This document shows, piece by piece, positions 1-6,581 of a stretch of DNA of 7,713 nt. Numbering within the stretch: the first letter of the stretch is position 1; each line of letters starts with the position of its first letter. Below the pieces are notes generated by a model. It did not search any database, was not told the origin of the DNA, and was given only the letters and a program-made list of their open reading frames with translations. The stretch covers positions 1 through 7,713 of the forward strand of contig RFKA01000087.1 of NCBI GenBank assembly GCA_003694385.1, read 5' to 3'. The stretch is from Candidatus Woesearchaeota archaeon. GTDB taxonomy: Archaea > Nanobdellota > Nanobdellia > Woesearchaeales > UBA525. The position numbers and the translations under genes are program-made.

Positions 1-1154
1 CCAACCTTTTCGGCGATGTTTTCGTCAAGAAAACAACGAGGAACAGCGAGAGGAAGCGCTACACGCCCCACGTTGATCGCCTTGAGGTGTTCCGTGTGAC
101 GAGCAGGCTCTCGAGCGCTTGCGGAACAGAGGAAGAAACGGCGCTCTCAATCGTGCAGGGCAGTGACACATCCCGCGCGCGAGCGTCGCGGCTCCGCCTG
201 CGCTCAGTGCAGGAGGGCGACCCGGTGCTCGTCTCGCTCGAGCTGCTGCGCGGCGAGACGAGGAAACGCGTGGTGAAGCTCTGGGTGGAGAACGAGCAGG
301 GCGCGCGCGTCTCCGAGAAGAGCAGCGTCACGCTTGACACACAACACGTTCCCATCTCGCTCACCATCCCCCTCTCTCTCAAACAATCATTCTCTGGCTC
401 TGTGTTCAGCGTTGTTGCGGAAGGCCTCGGGGAACGGGTCCGCGCTGACCTGACGCTGCAGAAACGCCCAGGACAGACGAGGCAGGCACACACCCCTTCA
501 AGTGCCTGCCCACAAACAACATGCCCACAAACAAGATGCTCGTCAGTGCCATCCTGCTCGAGGCCCATTGCGAGTTTCTACACGCGTGTACGGAAGCCTG
601 GTTCGGAGGGAAAACTCTTCGCGAGACTCACGGGTGGAAATTTGAGTTACGAACTGCTCGGGGAGCAAATAACCAAGCAGGGATTTCTCTCGTCAAGTAG
701 CACAGTGAACTTCACGGTGCCCTTCAGACCAGGGAGTAACTTATTCGTCCTGCGCGTCCACAGGGGTGAGGAACTCCTTCAAGAGCGGAGCTTGCTCGTG
801 GAGAAGCCGGAACGCGAGGAACCGGAACGCGCGAGTGAGCAAGAGCTGCTTATGGACCGAGCGGATCACGCGCCGCGAACTGACGCGACAGAAGCTGCTG
901 CAAACCTTGTCGCTGAACGAGAACGTGCACTCACGGGGGCCGTTGTCGCGTACGAAGACACGGCACCGGGGAACGCGCCACTTGTGCTGGGGCTCTTGGG
1001 CGTCGTGGGGGCAGCCGCGGCCTTAGGTGCTGGCTTCGCCAAGCGAAAGAGGCTTGGAGGACGCGGCCCTCCTCCCCGTAGTCGATCCGGGTATCAGTGG
1101 GCGTATCCGCTTCGGGATGCAACCCGCGGCGTTCTGAGGCGCCGTGAAGGCTAG
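1..1154 (+). CDS. Surface protein with C-terminal membrane anchor, 5'-truncated by window edge
   Basis: The reading frame is open from the first complete codon (position 3) to TAG at 1152-1154, giving 383 residues with no start that must be used. The GTG at 87 is in frame, but coding-like sequence continues upstream, so the gene very probably begins outside the window. Two beta-rich, Ig-like-looking segments (about 60-465 and 565-820) are separated by a Cys/Thr/Pro-rich linker with four cysteines (about 490-560). The second segment has two N-glycosylation sequons (NLS, NFT). A charged stretch follows, then one hydrophobic helix (about 975-1040) ending in KRKR, and a short basic, glycine/proline-rich tail. 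This implies a large extracellular part and a short cytoplasmic tail. It resembles anchored surface proteins I remember from DPANN genomes, some with nuclease or lamin-tail domains further upstream; that part is not visible here. Specific function unknown. Confidence 0.75.
   Translation, partial: NLFGDVFVKKTTRNSERKRYTPHVDRLEVFRVTSRLSSACGTEEETALSIVQGSDTSRARASRLRLRSVQEGDPVLVSLELLRGETRKRVVKLWVENEQGARVSEKSSVTLDTQHVPISLTIPLSLKQSFSGSVFSVVAEGLGERVRADLTLQKRPGQTRQAHTPSSACPQTTCPQTRCSSVPSCSRPIASFYTRVRKPGSEGKLFARLTGGNLSYELLGEQITKQGFLSSSSTVNFTVPFRPGSNLFVLRVHRGEELLQERSLLVEKPEREEPERASEQELLMDRADHAPRTDATEAAANLVAERERALTGAVVAYEDTAPGNAPLVLGLLGVVGAAAALGAGFAKRKRLGGRGPPPRSRSGYQWAYPLRDATRGVLRRREG
507..536 (+). repeat. 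Two-copy 15-bp in-frame tandem repeat encoding Cys-Pro-Gln-Thr units
   Basis: TGCCCACAAACAA occurs at 507-519 and again at 522-534, a 15-base period. In frame it encodes two CPQT-x units in the linker between the two extracellular segments of the surface protein. The cysteines of the linker (CPQTTCPQTRC plus a nearby SC) could form disulfides or carry sugars on neighbouring Thr/Ser; both roles are inferred. Confidence 0.6.
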
Positions 1155-1178
1155 GACAACTCCATTGAAGGGTGCGCG

Positions 1179-1194
1179 CAGTGCTCCTGCACTG
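1179..1194 (+). other. Perfect 6-bp hairpin after the surface-protein gene
   Basis: CAGTGC and GCACTG flank a TCCT loop, 25 bases after the stop at 1154. A second small inverted repeat (GGGC GAT GCCC) lies near 1213-1223 and a TTTT run at 1258-1261. These may belong to a 3' UTR or terminator, but neither hairpin directly adjoins the T-run. The rest of 1155-1300 shows no gene. Confidence 0.3.
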
Positions 1195-1311
1195 ACTGGT
1201 GAAAGGAACAGGGGGCGATGCCCACCAACGGCACAGTAATCGCAAGAAAGTAGGGTGTTTTAGCTCTATGAGTACTAATTGCCATCATTCATGTCGTCCC
1301 GCCTTATGACA

Positions 1312-1336
1312 GCGCTAGCTGTACCGGCTAGTGCGC
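1312..1336. promoter_or_regulatory. Operator-like palindrome just upstream of the TATA box
   Basis: GCGCTAGC (1312-1319) is matched by GCTAGTGCGC (1327-1336) across a 7-base spacer. All eight positions pair if two bases (TG) bulge on the right arm; the core CTAGC-N7-GCTAG is perfect. It ends 20 bases before the TATA box of the next operon, where an archaeal repressor or activator site could lie. It could instead be an RNA hairpin from read-through of the upstream gene. The bound protein is unknown. Confidence 0.4.
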
Positions 1337-1356
1337 AAAGAGTCGCGCGCCGTCGC

Positions 1357-1369
1357 AAATTATTTAAGG
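1357..1369 (+). promoter_or_regulatory. Archaeal TATA box for the scpB gene cluster (leaderless layout)
   Basis: AAATTATTTAAGG is an AT-rich island in otherwise GC-rich DNA and fits the archaeal TATA consensus. Its centre (about 1364) is 27 bases before the ATG at 1391. Archaeal TATA boxes centre about 25-27 bases before the transcription start, so transcription should begin at or within a few bases of the start codon. No Shine-Dalgarno sequence is visible before this ATG, which agrees with a leaderless message. Confidence 0.65.
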
Positions 1370-1390
1370 TGTCTCGGGTGACGCTGCCCC

Positions 1391-2047
1391 ATGATCTTCA
1401 AGAAAACTGCACGGGGCAAGAAGCGACAGAAGAAGAAGAAAGAAGCAGGAAGGCTTACCGAGAAGGATATCAAAGAGCGACTTGAGAATGGGTGGGTGCG
1501 GTGCATCATTATCTTCGAGCTGGCTGGGAAGCCGAAGCAGCACGTCGAGGAAACGCTGCGGGCATACATGGAGAACATCAAGCGCGACGCGCGTATCTCG
1601 ATGCTCGCCGAGGAGTATGCCGAGACGGAGGAGCACGAAGACGGAATATTTAGCACGTTCTGCGAGGCGGAGCTCCTCGTGCAGAACCTTGAAGTGCTCA
1701 CGTGGCTCTCGATTAATTTTTCTCCCGCATCCATCGAGGTGATAGAGCCGACGGTGCTCTCGCATAAGGCGAGCGAACTCACGTCATGGTACAACGACTT
1801 GCTCTCAAAACTCCATGAGGTCAGCACGGTGCTCCGCGAGGAGCGCAGCATCAACCGGCACCTCACGGAGTCGCTGAACGCCCTCATAAAGAATGCCATA
1901 AAGGCCGCGCTCAGAGCAGAGGAGCGTGATGCGAAGGGCCTCGAAGCATGGCTGGGCATCCCCGCGCAACAACTCGCCCCGTTCCTGAAGCACTTAGTTG
2001 AGAAGAAGGAGGTTGTGGAGTCAGGCGGTTCTTATCGGCTCCCGTAG
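1391..2047 (+). CDS. Uncharacterised protein with basic N-terminus, upstream of ScpB
   Basis: This 218-residue protein starts at the ATG predicted by the leaderless promoter and ends three bases before scpB. Residues 4-21 are very rich in Lys/Arg (runs GKKR and KKKK), suggesting nucleic-acid contact. Residues 36-118 read as a beta-alpha-beta-beta-alpha-beta pattern like a ferredoxin/ACT-like fold (hydrophobic strand VRCIIIFEL, then GKPKQHVEETL). Residues 128-180 are helical, and 181-218 resemble a winged-helix segment ending in a small beta-hairpin. The middle part resembles a conserved unknown family I remember from DPANN archaea. In many bacteria this operon position holds scpA, but the ScpA N-terminal signature (FEGPLDLLL-like) is absent. 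A role with ScpB or SMC is inferred from gene order only. The reading frame is secure; the function is not. Confidence 0.85.
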   Translation: MIFKKTARGKKRQKKKKEAGRLTEKDIKERLENGWVRCIIIFELAGKPKQHVEETLRAYMENIKRDARISMLAEEYAETEEHEDGIFSTFCEAELLVQNLEVLTWLSINFSPASIEVIEPTVLSHKASELTSWYNDLLSKLHEVSTVLREERSINRHLTESLNALIKNAIKAALRAEERDAKGLEAWLGIPAQQLAPFLKHLVEKKEVVESGGSYRLP

Positions 2048-2050
2048 CGA

Positions 2051-2797
2051 ATGGCGTTGCTCCAAGAACTCGAAGCGCTCCTGTTCTCGAGTGGTCGCGC
2101 GATGGAAGAGGACCTGCTCTGCTCACTCACCTCCTGCGAGAAGCGCAAGGTCCGCGCGGCTTTGAAGAAGCTCAAAGAGGAGTACGAGTCTCGTGACACC
2201 GCTCTCCAGATTTTTAACGAGGGGAGGGCGTGGAAGATGCTTGTCCGTGACCCGTACATCAGCCTCGTGAGGCGTATCGTCGCCGACACGGAGCTGCCGC
2301 GCCCCGTCCTCGAGACGCTCGCGGTCATTGCGTACAACCGGCCTGCTCTCCAGAGCAAAGTCGTCGAGGTGCGTGGGGCCCATGCTTACGAGCATATCAA
2401 GCTCCTGGAAGAACTTGGCTTCATCACTAAGACGCCCGAGGGGCGGAGTTTCACGCTCAAACTCTCGGAGAAATTCTTTGAGTACTTCGATGTAGAGGAT
2501 GGGGCGTTCGATAAAGTCTTCGAGGGGGTGACGGTTCCCGAGCGCACGGCGCATGAGGCTCCCCCGGAGAATGAAGAGGCGACACCTCCCCCAACACCAC
2601 CGAAAAAACTGGAGAAGACTGCTGAAGAGCGGGCTGCTGAGCAAGAATTCTTGAAGCGTATCGAGGGAAAGCTCACTACCCTCGCTGAGAAGAATGCTGC
2701 TCGTGAAGCTGATAAATCCTTCCGCCTTGAGGAACAGAAACGCGCAGAGACCACTGGTCAGGAAGACGAACAAGTTTTAAAGGAACGTGGGGACTAG
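2051..2797 (+). CDS. scpB: Segregation and condensation protein B (ScpB)
   Basis: ScpB is a dimeric winged-helix protein that, with the kleisin ScpA, binds SMC to form the condensin-like complex that compacts and helps segregate chromosomes. The 248-residue product has the expected two winged-helix domains (about 1-75 and 83-146). The family hallmark is LETLAVIAYNRPALQSKVVE at 88-107 followed by VRG; an EELGFI segment at 120-125 and a KFFEYF segment at 141-146 match the second domain. Beyond the usual ScpB core there is an extra C-terminal part: a Pro/Glu-rich linker (161-186) and a long charged helix, probably coiled coil (186-246). The gene starts at ATG three bases after the preceding stop, so the two genes are probably cotranscribed and translationally coupled. 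No scpA or smc lies in the window. Confidence 0.92.
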   Translation: MALLQELEALLFSSGRAMEEDLLCSLTSCEKRKVRAALKKLKEEYESRDTALQIFNEGRAWKMLVRDPYISLVRRIVADTELPRPVLETLAVIAYNRPALQSKVVEVRGAHAYEHIKLLEELGFITKTPEGRSFTLKLSEKFFEYFDVEDGAFDKVFEGVTVPERTAHEAPPENEEATPPPTPPKKLEKTAEERAAEQEFLKRIEGKLTTLAEKNAAREADKSFRLEEQKRAETTGQEDEQVLKERGD

Positions 2798-2804
2798 CGT
2801 TATT

Positions 2805-2960
2805 ATGCTTGTTGTACAGTGTCCGCGTTGCAAAAAGAGAATGCTGTACGCGCCTCAGCGAGGCCCGCCGAAGGTGAAACGCTGCGTGTTCTGTGGTCGT
2901 TCTTTCCGCGTGCAGAGCTCCAAATCAAGGATTGTCGGGACCCGAGAGAGTTCACGCTAG
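2805..2960 (+). CDS. Small zinc-ribbon protein (51 residues)
   Basis: ATG at 2805 opens a 51-codon frame ending with TAG at 2958-2960, seven bases after scpB. The product has two CxxC knuckles, CPRC at residues 6-9 and CVFC at 27-30, 17 residues apart: a four-cysteine zinc ribbon. The rest is strongly basic ([19 protein letters not shown]), as in small nucleic-acid-binding archaeal zinc ribbons. The paired knuckles make chance unlikely despite the small size. It resembles short zinc-ribbon proteins I remember from DPANN genomes, but its partner is unknown. Cotranscription with scpB is likely. Its stop codon overlaps that of gyrA on the other strand within CTAG. No strong Shine-Dalgarno is seen; GTGGGG lies about 16 bases before the ATG. 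Confidence 0.85.
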   Translation: MLVVQCPRCKKRMLYAPQRGPPKVKRCVFCGRSFRVQSSKSRIVGTRESSR

Positions 2961-5401
2961 TTTTCGGCTGCCCGCGCGGCCTCCTCTTCCGGCTCTCCAA
3001 GGATGCGTGCGCAAGCTGCGACTCTGTCGCCTGCACGGAGGCGCATAATGCGCACGCCTTGCGTATTGCGGCCGATAACCCTGATGTCTCTCGCAGGTAT
3101 GCGGATGAGCGTGCCACGCGTTGTTGAGAGCATGAGATGGTCGTCATCAGTCACTGCCTTCACGCTGACGACGCGGCCGTTGCGGGGAGAACAGATAATA
3201 TTCCTGACGCCGACACCTCCCCGATTGATGAGCCGGTAGTCACGAATCAGGGATCGCTTGCCAAAACCGTTCTCCGTTATCGTGAGAATAGTCTTGTCAT
3301 CCGGTGCGTGGATGGCTCCCACGACGAAGTCGTCGCGGAGCCTAATGCCCCGCACCCCTGCTGAGACGCGCCCCATTGGCCGTACGTCCTCCTCGTTGAA
3401 CTTCACTGCCTGCCCCTTTGCGCTCGCGATGAGGAGCTGGCTCGCCCCTGTCGTGAGGAGAACATTCACGAGCGAGTCGCCTTCGTTGAGCCTCATCGCG
3501 ATAATACCTCCTTGGCGCGGACGAGAGTAGGCGCTCAAGGGTGTCCGCTTCACGAGCCCGCGACGCGTGAAGAAGACGAGGAACTGCTCCTCAGAGAATG
3601 TTTTGATTGGTATGAGTGCACTGATGCGCTCTCCTTGCTCGAGCCTGATGAGGTTGATGAGGGGGCGGCCTTTTGATTGACGTCCAGCCTCCGGTATTTG
3701 ATAGACCTTCTTCCAATAGACTTTCCCCTTATCCGTGAAGAAGAGGAGGTAATCATGGGTGTTCGCGACGAAGAGGTGTTCGATGAAGTCGTCTTCTTTT
3801 GTTGTCGCTCCGCGCACGCCTGTGCCACCACGCCGCTGCTCCTTGTAGAGTGCAAGGGACATGCGCTTTGCGTAGCCCGCGTGACTGACCGTGACGACCT
3901 GTTCTTCCTCAGCGATGAGCGCCTCGACATCCAGCTCTTCGTCGATGTCGATGAGTTGCGTCCGGCGCTCGTCTCCATACGTGTCCTTGAGCGCCTCGAG
4001 TTCCTCGGTGATGATGCTGAGGATGCGTTGCTCGTCCGCCAGGATTGCTTGGTAGTCGCTGATGCGTGCACGGAGTTCTTCGAGCTCGTCCCGTATCTTC
4101 CGTTGCTCGAGCGCCGCGAGTTTCTGGAGCCGCATATCGAGGATGGCGTTCGCCTGGACCGGCGTTAAGGCGTGACGCTCAATGAGTCCTGCTCGCGCAG
4201 CGTCGACGTTCGGGCTGCCCTTGATCAGGGCGATGACTGCGTCAATTTCGTTAAGCGCTTTTGTGAGTCCCTCGAGGACGTGCGCGCGTTGCTCTGCTTT
4301 CGCGAGCTCGTAAGCTGTGCGTCGTCGGACGATGCTCCGCCGGTGTTTGACGTATTCCTCCAAGAGCTGTTTCAAGCCGAGCGTTCGAGGCTTCCCGTCG
4401 ACAAGCGCCACCATGTTGATGCCATAGCTCACCTGGAGGCGTGTGTGGGCGAGGAGCTGCCGTTCGACGAGTTCTGGGCTTGCGTCGCGTTTGAGTTCGA
4501 TGACGACGCGCATGCCGCGGCGGTCACTCTCGTCGCGGAGGTCGCTGACGCCTTCGACGCGTTTCGCATTCACCGCATCCGCTATTTGTTCTATCAACAC
4601 GCCCTTCCCTACTTGGTAGGGGATAGCGGTGATAATGAGTCGCTGTTTGCCGTTGTGTTCCTCGTGCTCGATAACGCTCCGTATGCGGATGCTGCCGCGC
4701 CCCGTTGTATATGCTTGGTAGAGCCCATGGCGGCCCGTGATGATTGCGCCTGTGGGGAAGTCGGGCCCCGTTATGTGCTCCATGAGCTCTGGGACGGTGA
4801 TGTCGGGATTCTTGATGAGTGCAATTGCTGCGTCGCAGACTTCGCGCAGGTTGTGGGGAGGGATGTTTGTTGCCATGCCAACGGCGATACCGGCAGAGCC
4901 ATTGATGAGGAGGTTGGGGAGCTTGGCGGGGAGGACGCTCGGCTCGGTAAGGCTCCCATCGAAGTTCTCGACGAATTCCACTGTTTCTTTATCGATGTCC
5001 TGGAGAATCTCGTCGGCTATGCGCGCGAGGCGTGCTTCGGTGTAGCGCATTGCGGCTGCATTGTCCCCGTCGACGCTACCGAAGTTTCCCTGGCCATCGA
5101 TGAGGGGATAGCGGAGTGAGAATTCTTGCGCCATGCGGACGAGGGTTTCATAGACGGCGCTATCGCCGTGGGGGTGGTATTTGCCGAGAACCTCGCCGAC
5201 GATGCGTGCGCACTTTTTGTAGGGGGTGTTGTAGCGCATCCCCATGTCTCCCATTGCGTAGAGGATGCGCCGGTGCACGGGCTTGAGGCCGTCGCGTGCA
5301 TCCGGGAGTGCCCGGCCAACAATAACGCTCATTGCGTAGTCGAGATAGGACCGTTTCATCTCTTCTTCGATGACTTGGGGTATGATGCGCTGTTCCGTCA
5401 T
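2957..5401 (-). CDS. gyrA: DNA gyrase subunit A
   Basis: GyrA is the DNA-cleaving subunit of gyrase; as an A2B2 tetramer with GyrB it introduces negative supercoils using ATP. The 814-residue protein starts with the usual GyrA N-terminus ([20 protein letters not shown]) and has the winged-helix active site: [12 protein letters not shown] at 74-85 and the catalytic tyrosine Y120 in [10 protein letters not shown]. The tower and coiled-coil regions follow ([11 protein letters not shown] at 345-355, [17 protein letters not shown] at 419-435). The GyrA box QRRGGTG (522-528), which separates gyrase from topoisomerase IV, is intact. The C-terminal pinwheel shows its repeated blades (for example RGLVKR, NGFGKR and RGTLIR), and the tail is short and mildly acidic. 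Length matches forms without the tower insertion of enteric bacteria. Gyrase in archaea is generally viewed as acquired from bacteria. No gyrB adjoins it: upstream is a divergent operon and downstream a convergent gene. Confidence 0.97.
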   Translation of the reverse strand: MTEQRIIPQVIEEEMKRSYLDYAMSVIVGRALPDARDGLKPVHRRILYAMGDMGMRYNTPYKKCARIVGEVLGKYHPHGDSAVYETLVRMAQEFSLRYPLIDGQGNFGSVDGDNAAAMRYTEARLARIADEILQDIDKETVEFVENFDGSLTEPSVLPAKLPNLLINGSAGIAVGMATNIPPHNLREVCDAAIALIKNPDITVPELMEHITGPDFPTGAIITGRHGLYQAYTTGRGSIRIRSVIEHEEHNGKQRLIITAIPYQVGKGVLIEQIADAVNAKRVEGVSDLRDESDRRGMRVVIELKRDASPELVERQLLAHTRLQVSYGINMVALVDGKPRTLGLKQLLEEYVKHRRSIVRRRTAYELAKAEQRAHVLEGLTKALNEIDAVIALIKGSPNVDAARAGLIERHALTPVQANAILDMRLQKLAALEQRKIRDELEELRARISDYQAILADEQRILSIITEELEALKDTYGDERRTQLIDIDEELDVEALIAEEEQVVTVSHAGYAKRMSLALYKEQRRGGTGVRGATTKEDDFIEHLFVANTHDYLLFFTDKGKVYWKKVYQIPEAGRQSKGRPLINLIRLEQGERISALIPIKTFSEEQFLVFFTRRGLVKRTPLSAYSRPRQGGIIAMRLNEGDSLVNVLLTTGASQLLIASAKGQAVKFNEEDVRPMGRVSAGVRGIRLRDDFVVGAIHAPDDKTILTITENGFGKRSLIRDYRLINRGGVGVRNIICSPRNGRVVSVKAVTDDDHLMLSTTRGTLIRIPARDIRVIGRNTQGVRIMRLRAGDRVAACARILGEPEEEAARAAEN

Positions 5402-5405
5402 GAAT

Positions 5406-5410
5406 TCACC
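5406..5410 (-). promoter_or_regulatory. Shine-Dalgarno site of gyrA
   Basis: On the minus strand GGTGA ends four bases before the ATG at 5401. It matches part of the archaeal anti-Shine-Dalgarno complement (GGAGGTGATC). It supports this start and shows that gyrA is translated from a leadered message, unlike the leaderless-looking genes on either side. Confidence 0.6.
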
Positions 5411-5453
5411 ATAAGAATCGGGCTGTTCTCGTCGAGAAAATGAGGCGAGGAAT

Positions 5454-5463
5454 GCTTTATAAT
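5454..5463 (-). promoter_or_regulatory. Candidate TATA box of gyrA
   Basis: Reading the minus strand, ATTATAAAGC is centred about 57 bases before the gyrA ATG. Transcription would begin near 5432, giving a leader of about 30 bases that contains the Shine-Dalgarno site. On the plus strand AATGCTTT is repeated at 5451-5458 and 5461-5468 around this box. A second AT-rich stretch with a CATAT/ATATG inverted repeat (5487-5504) is an alternative promoter element further upstream. Confidence 0.5.
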
Positions 5464-5628
5464 GCTTTGGTTTTGAGCGGAAAAATCATATTATTTTCTA
5501 TATGGTTGTTAATTTTGCTGTTGTGATGGGAAAGCGAGTGGTGGAAGAACAATAAAGTAGTGGGTGATTAGCGAACAGTCCTAAGGAGAATTGAGAAGAA
5601 CAGTGGTGGGGGAACGCGTGAATAAACC

Positions 5629-5640
5629 TTTTTAAATATC
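5629..5640 (+). promoter_or_regulatory. Strong TATA box of the radB operon (leaderless layout)
   Basis: TTTTTAAATATC contains TTTAAATA, a near-ideal archaeal TATA box, preceded by a purine-rich BRE-like GAATAAA. Its centre is about 24 bases before the ATG at 5658, so transcription is expected within a few bases of the start codon. Together with the gyrA signals it makes 5402-5657 a divergent promoter region. I saw no convincing gene in that 256-base interval. Confidence 0.75.
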
Positions 5641-5657
5641 GAGCGGCCCGTAGAAGT

Positions 5658-6185
5658 ATGCGTGTGCAGAAAGAGCGACTACGAGAGCGGGGCTGGACGG
5701 GGAAAGAGATAAAGCACGCCGAACGCATCCTCCTGAAGGCTGCACAAAAACAGCACCCAGGCTACCGCTTCCTCGAACGGGCGGTCTTCTGGGGACTGCT
5801 CTTCCTCACGGTCGTGGCGGTGTTCACGATCAGCCTCGTCGTCTGGATTGCTGCGGCGCTCCTCGACACGTTCACCGTCACCGCGGTGCTCGTCATCTTC
5901 GGCCTCGTCCTCGGAACGTTGTACACGCTCGTCGCGAGCGACATTGACTGGCTCGAGCACCACCACCACGCCTTCGCTGGCGCAGCGTTAGCAACAACGG
6001 CCATCGTGACGAGCTCAATTATCGGAACGCGACTGGCAATAGTGAGTAAAGTTCTTGGCGAGCCCGCGAAGAACACCTGGCTTCCAGGCCTCCTCTTCGC
6101 ATGCGCCCTCCTCACCCCTCATTTTAGCAGGTTGTGGCTTGAGCGCACGAGGACCACACCTGCACGACGGAGAAAGAAGAAATGA
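5658..6185 (+). CDS. Multi-pass membrane protein with a His-rich motif
   Basis: The 175-residue protein has a basic cytoplasmic-looking N-terminus (1-40, containing the segment RERGWTGKEIKHAERIL) and three to four hydrophobic helices (about 43-69, 73-93, 105-128 and 141-153). The C-terminus is very basic (ARRRKKK). Between helices 2 and 3 lies DIDWLEHHHHAFAG, with four consecutive histidines at 101-104. A WSxKEIxHAEKIL-like N-terminus and a His motif at this place recall a membrane family I remember from DPANN archaea; no function is known to me. The histidines could bind metal, but this is speculation. The ATG at 5658 fits the TATA box position. The stop overlaps the next start as ATGA (6182-6185), so translation is likely coupled. 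It is the first gene of the radB operon. Confidence 0.85.
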   Translation: MRVQKERLRERGWTGKEIKHAERILLKAAQKQHPGYRFLERAVFWGLLFLTVVAVFTISLVVWIAAALLDTFTVTAVLVIFGLVLGTLYTLVASDIDWLEHHHHAFAGAALATTAIVTSSIIGTRLAIVSKVLGEPAKNTWLPGLLFACALLTPHFSRLWLERTRTTPARRRKKK

Positions 6186-6580
6186 ATATTGCAACCTGGG
6201 CAGAGACATACTTCCGACACAGGGATATCTTCGAGCGGCAGCTCGTTCGCATCGAGCGAGAAGGGAAACCATCTGACGCCAAGCTCGTGCTCGTGCGCCG
6301 CGATAAAGTGCTGCAGTGCAGGGCGGTAGACAAGCTCACAGGCGACCCCTTGACGCTCGTCAAAGAGGACGTTCTTGTCACAAAGAATCTACGGTCAAAT
6401 GTGGAATACCTTCTTAAGCACTGGGCCGTTTTCGCTCAACGCGAAGGCTTAAAGATTATCTTCGCGAACACCGCAAAGAACGAGAAGTGGGTACTCATCC
6501 CTTACAACCATAATAAGCTGCTTGAAGGAGGGCCTGCGAAAGGACTGTGGGCACTCTTCGAGGGAGTCCCCGAAGGCTGA
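6182..6580 (+). CDS. Conserved-looking unknown protein preceding RadB
   Basis: This 132-residue soluble protein shows no signal peptide or membrane helix. It looks alpha/beta: an N-terminal helix (MNIATWAETYFRHRDIFERQ), strands around 34-70, then NVEYLLKHWAVFAQREGLKIIFANT and a C-terminal KWVLIPYNHNKLLEGGPAKG segment. The last two blocks resemble a family I remember from DPANN genomes, with a conserved KWxxxPYxHNK motif near the C-terminus. The start overlaps the upstream stop (ATGA) and has GGAG nine bases before it (6169-6172). The stop lies one base before radB, so a functional link to RadB is plausible but unproven. No catalytic motif is recognisable. Confidence 0.82.
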   Translation: MNIATWAETYFRHRDIFERQLVRIEREGKPSDAKLVLVRRDKVLQCRAVDKLTGDPLTLVKEDVLVTKNLRSNVEYLLKHWAVFAQREGLKIIFANTAKNEKWVLIPYNHNKLLEGGPAKGLWALFEGVPEG

Positions 6581-6581
6581 G

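Noticed and set aside
59..568. Minus-strand open frame (169 codons) inside the surface-protein gene
   Set aside because: Ser/Arg/Thr-rich, low-complexity product with no motif; the plus-strand frame has coherent beta-rich segments and a membrane anchor.
1171..1250. Possible H/ACA or C/D box guide RNA in the intergenic region
   Set aside because: CTGA and ACA triplets occur near hairpins, but no proper box pair or pseudouridylation pocket could be built.
1360..1959. Minus-strand open frame (199 codons) opposite the gene before scpB
   Set aside because: Ser/Phe/Arg-rich product typical of an antisense shadow; it also covers the TATA box of the plus-strand gene.
4172..5119. Long plus-strand open frame (315 codons) antisense to gyrA
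   Set aside because: It lies wholly inside the well-supported gyrA, shows no recognisable domain, and such frames are expected opposite GC-rich genes.
5502..5555. 17-codon frame in the gyrA/radB-operon intergenic region
   Set aside because: Too short to support, no Shine-Dalgarno, and lies in promoter DNA.
6522..6581. Alternative upstream ATG for radB
   Set aside because: The extra 20 residues overlap the upstream gene and do not match a RadB N-terminus; ATG 6582 gives the usual length.
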